Source: Ignavibacteriaceae bacterium
GTDB taxonomy: Bacteria > Bacteroidota > Ignavibacteria > Ignavibacteriales > Ignavibacteriaceae
Direction of reading: 5' to 3'
Assembly (NCBI GenBank): GCA_031292465.1
Contig: JARLHB010000263.1
Span: 1 to 7,376 of the forward strand
DNA: 7,376 nucleotides
Shown piece after piece: positions 1 to 5,514 of this stretch (the first letter of the stretch is position 1; each line of letters opens with the position of its first letter). The notes under the pieces are model-generated. The model ran no database searches. It worked only from the letters and a program-made list of their open reading frames with translations, and was not told where the DNA came from. Both the position numbers and the translations under genes were made by a program.

Positions 1-516
1 ACTCAGAACCCGATTGAGCAGGAAGGAACAAATCCGCTGCCTGAAGCTCAGCTTGACAGGTTCATGTTTAACCTGTGGCTGGAATATCCTTCTTTTGAAG
101 AAGAAATAAAAATTGTCCAATCAACTACCAGTGAATATTCCCCGAAGCTTTCCAAAGTTGTTACTTCTCAGGAAATTATCAGCTTCCAAGATTTAATAAG
201 GAAAGTACCCGTTGCAGAAAATGTAATTGAGTTTGCTGTAAAGATCGTTGGCAAAACACGTCCAGGTGCGGAAAGTTCGCCTCAGTATGTAAAGAACTGG
301 GTAAACTGGGGCGCAGGCCCAAGGGCCTCGCAGTATCTTATACTGGCAGCAAAAACAAGAGCAGTTATGCAGGGAAGGTTTTCTCCGAATATTGAAGATG
401 TTAAATTATCCATGATTCCCGTATTACGTCACAGGATAATTACAAACTTCAGTGCTGAAGCTGACGGGATAAATTCTGTTGAAGTTATAAAGAAACTGCT
501 TGCGGAAGCACTTTAA
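1..516 (+). CDS. MoxR-family AAA+ ATPase, C-terminal part (5' end outside window)
   Basis: The reading frame is open from base 1 and ends at TAA 514-516, giving 171 residues of the C-terminal half. The first residues, TQNPIEQEG...LPEAQLDRF, are the MoxR signature: sensor-1 Asn in TQNP, then the arginine-finger region LDRF around residue 20. A sensor-2-like GAGPRAS follows near residues 104-110, with the helical lid RFSPNIEDVK...VLRHRI after it. The Walker A and B motifs lie upstream of the window. MoxR ATPases are cytoplasmic chaperone-like AAA+ proteins that usually act with von Willebrand factor A (VWA) or DUF58 proteins to activate or assemble targets. The specific client here cannot be read. 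The usual DUF58/VWA partner does not follow on this strand. The family call is very secure; the subfamily is not determined. Confidence 0.93.
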   Translation, partial: TQNPIEQEGTNPLPEAQLDRFMFNLWLEYPSFEEEIKIVQSTTSEYSPKLSKVVTSQEIISFQDLIRKVPVAENVIEFAVKIVGKTRPGAESSPQYVKNWVNWGAGPRASQYLILAAKTRAVMQGRFSPNIEDVKLSMIPVLRHRIITNFSAEADGINSVEVIKKLLAEAL

Positions 517-525
517 AATGCTTCC
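504..525 (+). terminator. Hairpin overlapping the moxR stop codon, possible weak terminator
   Basis: GGAAGCA (504-510) pairs perfectly with TGCTTCC (519-525) across an 8-base loop that contains the TAA stop. Flanking GC bases could extend the stem with a bulge. No T-run follows, so it is not a classic intrinsic terminator. It may act as an mRNA 3'-end stabiliser or be coincidental. The lack of any clear gene for the next 300 bases fits the end of a transcript here. Confidence 0.3.
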
Positions 526-824
526 CGCCGGGTAATTAGTCCTTCCATATTAAGAAATAATTACTGCGCAATATTGCCTTCCGTTAAATAATCCAAAACG
601 TTAAAATGAACTTTCATATGGGCTATTAAATAATTGGGAATAAATTTATTAAAATCCTCTCTTCTCACGGGTTATACTAAAAATTAGTATTTTAATTATT
701 GACAATGAATTAAGACTTTATTAATTATGATCAGTGGGTTTTATTTGTTTGTAATATCAGGGTAGTCCTCACAAACCCTAGTCTCAGATGTAGTTAATAT
801 TATTACTATTATTAAGGAGTAGGC
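526..824. other. AT-rich intergenic stretch, no gene seen
   Basis: No reading frame of useful length is present on either strand. The only structure noted is a possible promoter at 699-727 (listed separately). I see no tRNA, riboswitch-like fold or repeat array here. Confidence 0.5.
699..727 (+). promoter_or_regulatory. Possible sigma-70-like promoter ahead of the 825 ORF
   Basis: A perfect TTGACA at 699-704 is followed after 17 bases by TAATTA (722-727), a poor -10 match. It would give a leader of roughly 90 bases before the ATG at 825. In such AT-rich DNA a weak -10 is expected by chance, and Bacteroidota-type promoters use a different consensus, so this is only a candidate. Confidence 0.2.
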
Positions 825-1095
825 ATGAAACACTTAATATTTCTTTTCCTTTACACTTTATACTTATGTTTGCTGTGCAAACCCAATTACTCCGGATAAC
901 AGTTCCTCACTTTCTGTCGCAGATGCCTCATGCAAAGAGGAATTACTTAATTTTCATGTAAATAATACGCTTGCTTATATTATTATTTACAGGGCCAATA
1001 ATATACTTTTTAACGGGAAACTGGCTGCAAGGGATACAACTATTTATGGCAGCACTCTTTTACTTAATATGGTATACAAATATTTGACACAGTAA
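825..1095 (+). pseudogene. Frameshifted small secreted-protein gene
   Basis: An ATG at 825 sits behind a good Shine-Dalgarno sequence (AAGGAGT, 814-820). It opens MKHLIFLFLYTLYLCLLC, a signal-peptide-like stretch, then stops at TAA 897-899. The +1 frame is open without a stop from 838 to TAA 1093-1095 (about 85 codons). It reads through ANPITPDNSSLSVADASC to ...TLLLNMVYKYLTQ and has no ATG near its beginning. The simplest reading is one secreted protein of about 88 residues split by a one-base indel between about 840 and 896, within or just after the signal peptide. The product family is not recognised. It could be a decayed gene, a remnant of a longer one, or a sequencing error. A third frame from ATG 866 (31 codons) is a less convincing alternative. 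Confidence 0.5.
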
Positions 1096-1160
1096 AACAA
1101 ATAATTGGTAAAAAAACATTATTGATAATAATAAATGGCTTATTAAATATTATAGAGATA

Positions 1161-1181
1161 AAATTAAATAAATTTTAATTT
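1161..1181. repeat. AT-only perfect inverted repeat
   Basis: AAATTAAA (1161-1168) and TTTAATTT (1174-1181) are perfect reverse complements separated by 5 bases. The repeat lies between the frameshifted ORF and the beta-barrel gene. It could be a weak operator or a cruciform-prone site. All-A/T inverted repeats are common by chance in DNA this AT-rich. The rest of 1096-1265 shows nothing else clear. Confidence 0.2.
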
Positions 1182-1265
1182 AACTATACTATAACCTGTA
1201 TTTATATTTTAGAATACAAAACCAGAAATAACTAAATTATATAATATTGTTGAAGGGAAATAAAA

Positions 1266-1928
1266 ATGAAAATTATATATATAGGTATTTTAATTCTATT
1301 ATTGGACCCAATTATTTTTGCACAATCCGGCTTTAAAGGGGGAGTCAATTTCTCGAATTATTATGGAAGAGGTGCAAACAATGGGGGTACTGCTCATGAT
1401 ATATTTATAGGACCAACATTAGGTTACTTTAAAGACTGGAATATTCCAAATAAATCAGACTATAATTATTATTTTTCAATTGGTATGGAAACCGATATTT
1501 CATTAAAAGGCGCAATTATTCGAAATATGCCGGATAAAGAAGCAGGATATGAAGCCTATAAATATTTAAGCGATAGGAAAATGTACATTTATTATTTGGA
1601 ATTGCCTCATTTAATAAAATTCAACTATTGCTTTTCGCAGAATATTAAGGCACAAATTTACACTGGTGGAAATTTATCATTAATTATATTAAATGTTACA
1701 AAGACAATAAATTCTTCTTATCCGAACTACAGTTTTAATGAAACAAGGTTGTTTTTCGCTCCTTCACTTGGTGAAACTCCAAATTTTGTAGATTATAGTT
1801 TTATATATGGGTTAACATTATATTACAAAAAAATTCTATTAGATATTCGTTATATAAAAGGATTAGTAGAAGTTTATCCGGGAATTCGTTTTAAAACTAT
1901 TTCAACATCATTGGGATACAATTTATAG
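1266..1928 (+). CDS. Outer-membrane beta-barrel protein, PorT-like
   Basis: This 220-residue protein begins with a signal peptide (MKIIYIGILILLLDPIIFAQ, probable cleavage after FAQ at residue 20). The remainder has the features of small Bacteroidota outer-membrane barrels of the PorT/OMP_b-brl type. These are an early strand FKGGVNFSN (23-31), alternating aromatic strands, the family-typical YLELPHLIKF (110-119), YTGGNLSLI (132-140), a late strand LLDIRYIKGL (191-200), and a C-terminal strand ending STSLGYNL, suited to BAM-complex insertion. The likely location is the outer membrane; a transported substrate or partner cannot be read. The ATG is preceded by AAGGG (about 1254-1258). Base composition is notably AT-rich, unlike the mrp and transporter genes nearby. 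The start and the barrel class are secure; the precise function is unknown. Confidence 0.8.
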   Translation: MKIIYIGILILLLDPIIFAQSGFKGGVNFSNYYGRGANNGGTAHDIFIGPTLGYFKDWNIPNKSDYNYYFSIGMETDISLKGAIIRNMPDKEAGYEAYKYLSDRKMYIYYLELPHLIKFNYCFSQNIKAQIYTGGNLSLIILNVTKTINSSYPNYSFNETRLFFAPSLGETPNFVDYSFIYGLTLYYKKILLDIRYIKGLVEVYPGIRFKTISTSLGYNL

Positions 1929-1963
1929 TTATAATTTTATAAACTTAAACAATAGGTGGAATT

Positions 1964-2110
1964 ATGGGGACTATATTTAAAATATTTCTTTTTTGCATTT
2001 TAATAATTATTTCTATTAAACCACAATCAAGTTGGTATACTGATTATGTCCCAACTATACCAGCAGAAAGAAGGGTAGAACTGTACTCTCCCCTATACAC
2101 GCAAAGTTAA
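1964..2110 (+). CDS. Short secreted/exported ORF, possibly the remnant of a longer gene
   Basis: This 48-codon ORF has a purine-rich ribosome site, AGGTGG (1954-1959), a few bases before its ATG. It lies 35 bases after the beta-barrel gene on the same strand, so co-transcription is likely. The N-terminus MGTIFKIFLFCILIIISIKP is a typical signal peptide or membrane anchor. The remaining part, QSSWYTDYVPTIPAERRVEL and a few more residues, has no recognisable domain. It may be a genuine mini-protein or, just as plausibly, the N-terminal stump of a secreted protein cut short by a stop at 2108-2110. The gap to the convergent transporter gene (2111-2166) has no clear terminator. Confidence 0.45.
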   Translation: MGTIFKIFLFCILIIISIKPQSSWYTDYVPTIPAERRVELYSPLYTQS

Positions 2111-2166
2111 AATCTTTCCCCGCACAGATATTTATTATTTAAGATATTTTCTTTTTGAAGTTATTC

Positions 2167-3228
2167 TTAGGTCTTTTCTAGTTTTGCAATTTTGTAATTC
2201 TTAAAAGCGAAATAAATTTCTTTTACAAGCGTCCTTATAACAGTTGCAGTTGGTATTGCTAAAAGCATTCCTATAACCCCGAACAACTGGCTTCCTACAA
2301 GTATTAAAAATATAATAACTAAAGGGTGCATATCAACGCTTTTGGAAAATACATAAGGCTGTACAATTCCGTTATCCATAACATAAACAATTAAAATCAT
2401 TATAATAATAAAAGGCACATGCGAAAAATCGCCGTACTGGATAACAGAAATAATTATAGCCGGAACACCGCCGATAACCGGTCCGAAGTAAGGCACAAGA
2501 TGCCCCAGCCCCGAAATTAGCCCAAGCGGCAGCGCATTTTTAACACCGATTAAATAGTACCCCAAACCGCAGGCAATACCTACAAAAGCAGCGTCAAAAA
2601 GCCAGCCCCGTACATATCTGCCTAATTGCTCGGTTACTTTTTTCAATATCCAATATGACATTTCAAAATACTTATTCGGCACTGCCTGCAGTAAGCCGCG
2701 CATAATTATTTTATTGTCCTTAAGAATAAAGAATGTAATAAACGGAACCACTACACTTAGCACAACGATTGAAATAATGCTGGAAAGTATGGGTGTAATC
2801 TTATCGAATGAACTTAGTATGCCGGAAGATATAAATTCCTCAAAGCGTTTTGTAAGCGTTCCAAGGGCAAAAAATGGCAGGTAATTATGAATTACTTTTT
2901 CCATAGCCATTATTCTGTCATGAAGTGAAATAACCTTCAGCATTTCAATGAACTGGTCCATCTGGTAAACGAGATTTGGGATTATAAATGATACAGCGAG
3001 ATAAATAATAATTCCCGCTGCCGCAAAAGCCGCTATTATAGAAGCAATTCTGTGCAGCCCTTTCTTTTCAAGGATAGTAACAAACGGCTGGAAAATGAAT
3101 GCAAGCAGAATTGATATTATAAAAATTATTATTACTTCGGAAATTAAGTACAACAGGTAGAGCAGCAGGCATCCGCCGGCAAGCCATAATATAGAATTTA
3201 TTATATTTTTAAAAGTAAATTCTTTCAT
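2167..3228 (-). CDS. AI-2E family transporter (PerM/TqsA-type membrane protein)
   Basis: The 353-residue integral inner-membrane protein has the standard AI-2E architecture. There is a pair of N-terminal helices (about 10-50), another hydrophobic pair (60-85), a soluble amphipathic segment (about 88-145), then the conserved membrane core. Signature stretches are PFITFFILKD (162-171), YVRGWLFDA (205-213), GLISGLGHLVPYFGPVIGG (236-254), VMDNGIVQPYVFSKSVDMHP (283-302) and GVIGMLLAIPTATVIRTL (317-334). Family members have been linked to autoinducer-2 export, to Na+(Li+)/H+ antiport and to general efflux, so the substrate cannot be named from sequence. Length is normal. No strong Shine-Dalgarno precedes the ATG at 3226-3228. 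It is convergent with the short ORF at 1964-2110 and separated from the NifU-like gene by about 620 bases of non-coding repeat-rich DNA. Confidence 0.92.
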   Translation of the reverse strand: MKEFTFKNIINSILWLAGGCLLLYLLYLISEVIIIFIISILLAFIFQPFVTILEKKGLHRIASIIAAFAAAGIIIYLAVSFIIPNLVYQMDQFIEMLKVISLHDRIMAMEKVIHNYLPFFALGTLTKRFEEFISSGILSSFDKITPILSSIISIVVLSVVVPFITFFILKDNKIIMRGLLQAVPNKYFEMSYWILKKVTEQLGRYVRGWLFDAAFVGIACGLGYYLIGVKNALPLGLISGLGHLVPYFGPVIGGVPAIIISVIQYGDFSHVPFIIIMILIVYVMDNGIVQPYVFSKSVDMHPLVIIFLILVGSQLFGVIGMLLAIPTATVIRTLVKEIYFAFKNYKIAKLEKT

Positions 3229-3286
3229 ATACAGTTAGTGTAATATAAAAAATTCTTTTAATCAAGGAAAATAAAGGCAAATTAAC

Positions 3287-3580
3287 CTGTCCCTCTCCTT
3301 AGCAAGTCCGAAGGGCAAGATTGCGGCTTTAGCCGGGTCAAGCCTGTACATAGGACCAAAAGAAACGAAGGCGAGTCGTGAACAATAAAAGCCATATTTC
3401 GCTCCGCCGAAGCTCCCGGATTTATGAGGGTAATCGGCATTACTACTGATGTACCGCCGCTCTGCGGCTGAATATAAAAATATATATTTCTATTATTCAG
3501 TTTCATTTCAGAGCTACGGAGTAGCTAAACATTAGTAGGAGTAATCAAATAAAAATGGATAGAGCTTCGGCAGAAGCGAA
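3287..3580. repeat. Cluster of short hairpins, probable dispersed intergenic repeat
   Basis: Five short inverted repeats crowd into about 255 bases: CGGC/GCCG (3324-3335), GCTCCGCCGAAGC (3401-3413, pairing on the minus strand with one G-U), GCCGC/GCGGC (3456-3468), AGCTAC/GTAGCT (3512-3526) and GCTTC/GAAGC (3564-3577). Three of them are versions of one motif. They read GCTTCGGCGGAGC on minus, and GCTACGGAGTAGC and GCTTCGGCAGAAGC on plus, and stem bases change together. The minus-strand copy and the last plus-strand copy also share flanks (GAGCTTCGGC...GCGAAA), so they form an imperfect inverted pair about 150 bases apart. The region is visibly more GC-rich than its surroundings. The minus strand carries a 74-codon ORF (3282-3506) that I regard as accidental. 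The organisation resembles ERIC/REP-like repeats. Copy number elsewhere in the genome cannot be seen from here. Confidence 0.5.
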
Positions 3581-3623
3581 ACAGAAGTGGTTTTATTTGG
3601 ACAGAATTAAATCATTAAATTAA

Positions 3624-3845
3624 AAGATCAGCAAAAATGTTAACTCTAAAATTGCATTGTTACATGTCTAAAGAAAAATTATCATTAGGTCCCAAATATC
3701 GATTTATATAAAATGTCACTTTCCTTTTGTATTTCTAAACATTTTGTCCTTTTATGGATTTCTTTTGGACAGCATTGAGCCGGGTAAGGATATTAATATC
3801 CATGAATTGAATATGTCGGAATCGAAAATATTAAAGTAATAAAAC
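3624..3845. other. Intergenic stretch downstream of the NifU-like gene, no gene seen
   Basis: Only very short or start-less frames occur. The one discrete element is a perfect 14-base palindrome at 3788-3801. No intrinsic terminator (stem plus T-run on the minus strand) is evident after the NifU-like stop codon. Confidence 0.4.
3788..3801. repeat. Perfect 14-base palindrome GGATATTAATATCC
   Basis: The sequence equals its own reverse complement over all 14 bases. It lies 45 bases beyond the 3' end of the NifU-like gene and is not in front of any recognised gene, so an operator role is unsupported. It could be a protein-binding site or chance in AT-rich DNA. Confidence 0.3.
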
Positions 3846-4070
3846 TTAATTTACTGCTTCAACTCTTTTAATGCAGGGTACCTGGCGCATCAGGGACCTT
3901 TCCACACCTGCCCTTAGAGTCATAAGAAACATTGGGCAGACCGCACATGCGCCTGTCAGTCTTATTTTTACTATTGCATCCTCAGTTATTTCAATTAATT
4001 CTATATCGCCGTCATCAGACTGCAGATAAGGGCGTATAGAATTAATTGCCTCTAATACTTTTTCTTTCAA
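3846..4070 (-). CDS. NifU C-terminal-domain (Nfu-type) Fe-S scaffold protein
   Basis: This 74-residue protein consists of a single NifU C-terminal domain. It has the hallmark RPYLQSDDGDIELIEI (13-28, the usual RPxLxxDGGDxEL) and the cluster-ligand motif GACAVCPM with Cys42 and Cys45, followed by TLRAGVER (51-58). Nfu domains hold a transient 4Fe-4S or 2Fe-2S cluster, bridged between two monomers through the CxxC pair, and hand it to apo-proteins in the cytoplasm. The start is a TTG at 4068-4070. No in-frame ATG lies just upstream, and the N-terminus KEKVLEAINSIRP matches where the family normally begins. A clear Shine-Dalgarno is missing. It lies 63 bases downstream of mrp on the same strand, so the two are probably co-transcribed and cooperate in cluster delivery. 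Confidence 0.9.
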   Translation of the reverse strand: MKEKVLEAINSIRPYLQSDDGDIELIEITEDAIVKIRLTGACAVCPMFLMTLRAGVERSLMRQVPCIKRVEAVN

Positions 4071-4133
4071 TTTTATGCCCGATATAATAACTTAAAAGAA
4101 ATATTCAATAGCTTACAATAATTTAGTAATAAT

Positions 4134-5243
4134 CTATTCTTCATCATCAAGAGAAATTTCCATCTTTGCTGCGGAATTCCCTTTCAGGTTCCTGATATGA
4201 ATTTGTGCCGCAAGATTTCTGGAAATTTGAGTAAAGACTGCAGCATGTTCGGAATCAGGCGCGTCATAAACGATAGGTATTCCATTATCGCCTCCGATTC
4301 TTATTTGCGGATCTATCGGAATGCCGCCCAAGAATGGTGCGTCAAGTTCTATTGCCATTCTGGAACCTCCGCCGTTTCCGAATATATCATATTTCTTACC
4401 TGTATCCGGTGCAATAAAGTAACTCATGTTTTCAATTACGCCAACTATAGGAACATTTACCCTTGTAAACATTTTAAGGGCTTTCCTTGCATCAATAAGT
4501 GAAACTTCCTGGGGAGTAGTTACTATAACTGCTCCTGTTAACGGTATCGTCTGGACAAGTGTAAGCTGAATATCGCCGGTTCCCGGAGGGAGGTCAAAGA
4601 TAAGATAATCAAGCTCGCCCCAGTCAACGTCGGTCATAAACTGTTTAACTGCTCCGCTTGCCATAGGCCCGCGCCAGATAACAGGTGCATTATCATCAAC
4701 GAGCAAACCTATTGATATTACCTTTACTCCGTAATTTGAAAGCGGGACAATCTTCATGGAATTCTGATCCTGAAAAACCTTAGGTTTATCCTTCAGGCCA
4801 AGCATTAGGGGTATGCTTGGGCCGTAAATATCTGCATCAATTAAACCTACTGAAGCTCCGTCTTTAGCAAGAGCCACTGCAAGATTAACGGCTACAGTGC
4901 TTTTGCCTACGCCGCCTTTACCGCTGGCTACTGCTATTGTGTTTTTAACACCCGGCAGTATTGCATTTTTACTTGTATCCTGGTGTGTAGTTACTTTAGC
5001 ATCTAAATTAACTTCAACATCTGCTAAATTGCTGAATTCTTTTTTCAATGACTCGGCAAATTTACCTTCTAACTTTTTGCGGTCGGCAGAGGCCGGAATG
5101 GTTATCGATATATCAACTGTAAGCTTGTTGTCTTTTACATCAAAATTTTTAATCGAATTAACTATTAAGAAATCTTTATTAAAATTAGAATCATCTACTT
5201 TTTTTATTGCGTTTAGTATTCCATTTTTCGTCAAATCAGACAT
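4134..5243 (-). CDS. mrp: Mrp/ApbC-type P-loop ATPase, Fe-S cluster carrier
   Basis: This protein of 369 residues has the usual two-part layout. Residues 1 to about 88 form a MIP18/DUF59-like domain, and about 95-350 a Mrp/NBP35 ATPase domain. The ATPase shows the deviant Walker A GKGGVGKST (108-116), DADIYGPSIPLMLG (136-149), APVIWRGPM (186-194), the Walker B-like FDLPPGTGDIQ (216-226) and ENMSYF (271-276). Mrp proteins bind ATP as dimers and carry or transfer Fe-S clusters in the cytoplasm. The CxxC expected straight after ENMSYF is replaced: the stretch reads IAPDTGKKYDIFG, with Ala278 and Thr281 where Cys residues would sit. A short acidic tail (SLDDEE) ends the protein. The ATG is preceded by AGGA about 6 bases upstream. 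It heads a probable operon with the Nfu-type gene. Its base composition is richer in GC than the neighbouring darTG genes. Confidence 0.95.
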   Translation of the reverse strand: MSDLTKNGILNAIKKVDDSNFNKDFLIVNSIKNFDVKDNKLTVDISITIPASADRKKLEGKFAESLKKEFSNLADVEVNLDAKVTTHQDTSKNAILPGVKNTIAVASGKGGVGKSTVAVNLAVALAKDGASVGLIDADIYGPSIPLMLGLKDKPKVFQDQNSMKIVPLSNYGVKVISIGLLVDDNAPVIWRGPMASGAVKQFMTDVDWGELDYLIFDLPPGTGDIQLTLVQTIPLTGAVIVTTPQEVSLIDARKALKMFTRVNVPIVGVIENMSYFIAPDTGKKYDIFGNGGGSRMAIELDAPFLGGIPIDPQIRIGGDNGIPIVYDAPDSEHAAVFTQISRNLAAQIHIRNLKGNSAAKMEISLDDEE

Positions 5244-5295
5244 TTATTATCCTATTTTGTAATAATCATAAAATTAAAGTTAGTAAAAATTTAAG

Positions 5296-5409
5296 TCATT
5301 TTAATAATTCACTTTTATCTCTTTTGGGTTTAATTTCCCACCACTTGTGGCGTATCTTTTGGTGCGTTTGGGATTTGATACCTTGTCCACTTGCGGCGAG
5401 GTAGTTCAT
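5296..5409 (-). CDS. Doubtful 37-codon ORF upstream of mrp, possibly part of a repeat
   Basis: From ATG at 5407-5409 the frame reads MNYLAASGQGIKSQTHQKIR and then HKWWEIKPKRDKSELLK to a TGA at 5296-5298. It is a basic, hydrophilic peptide with no recognised domain. No ribosome-binding site is visible and a stop lies two codons upstream of the ATG. The underlying DNA holds a near-direct repeat, CCACTTGTGGCG (5341-5352) and CCACTTGCGGCG (5387-5398), 11 of 12 bases alike. This raises the alternative that it is a fragment of a dispersed non-coding repeat between darG and mrp. Confidence 0.22.
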   Translation of the reverse strand: MNYLAASGQGIKSQTHQKIRHKWWEIKPKRDKSELLK

Positions 5410-5514
5410 TCGTTATAAAACATAATATGAAAAATTTGTAAAACATTCAACAAATTAGAACTAAAGGAGTTTTCAATTTATTGATAGGATGTAATTATCT
5501 TTAATAAGTGATTC

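Noticed and set aside
2111..2166. Possible bidirectional terminator between convergent genes
   Set aside because: The two AGATATTT-like strings are direct, not inverted, repeats, and no stem plus T-run could be found on either strand.
3282..3506. 74-codon minus-strand ORF (MKLNNRNIYFYIQPQSGG...)
   Set aside because: It coincides with the hairpin cluster, encodes the inverted-repeat stems, has no ribosome site and no recognisable domain. It is better explained as an accidental reading through a non-coding repeat.
3555..3623. 22-codon plus-strand ORF (MDRASAEAKQKWFYLDRIKS) with a distant GGAG upstream
   Set aside because: It is very short, overlaps one of the repeat hairpins, and the purine-rich site is too far from the ATG. 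Not enough for a gene call.
3664..3711. 15-codon ORF beginning MSKEKLSLGPKYRFI, with a neighbouring start-less frame open to about 3840
   Set aside because: No ribosome site, no recognised domain, and the two frames cannot be joined convincingly.
4197..4502. 101-codon plus-strand ORF
   Set aside because: It is antisense to the conserved 3' half of mrp and is a shadow of that gene.
4897..5262. 121-codon plus-strand ORF
   Set aside because: It is antisense to the mrp N-terminal region. Its low-complexity start mirrors the Walker A coding sequence.
5207..5404. 65-codon plus-strand ORF
   Set aside because: It is antisense to the mrp start and the spacer, with no ribosome site or family resemblance.
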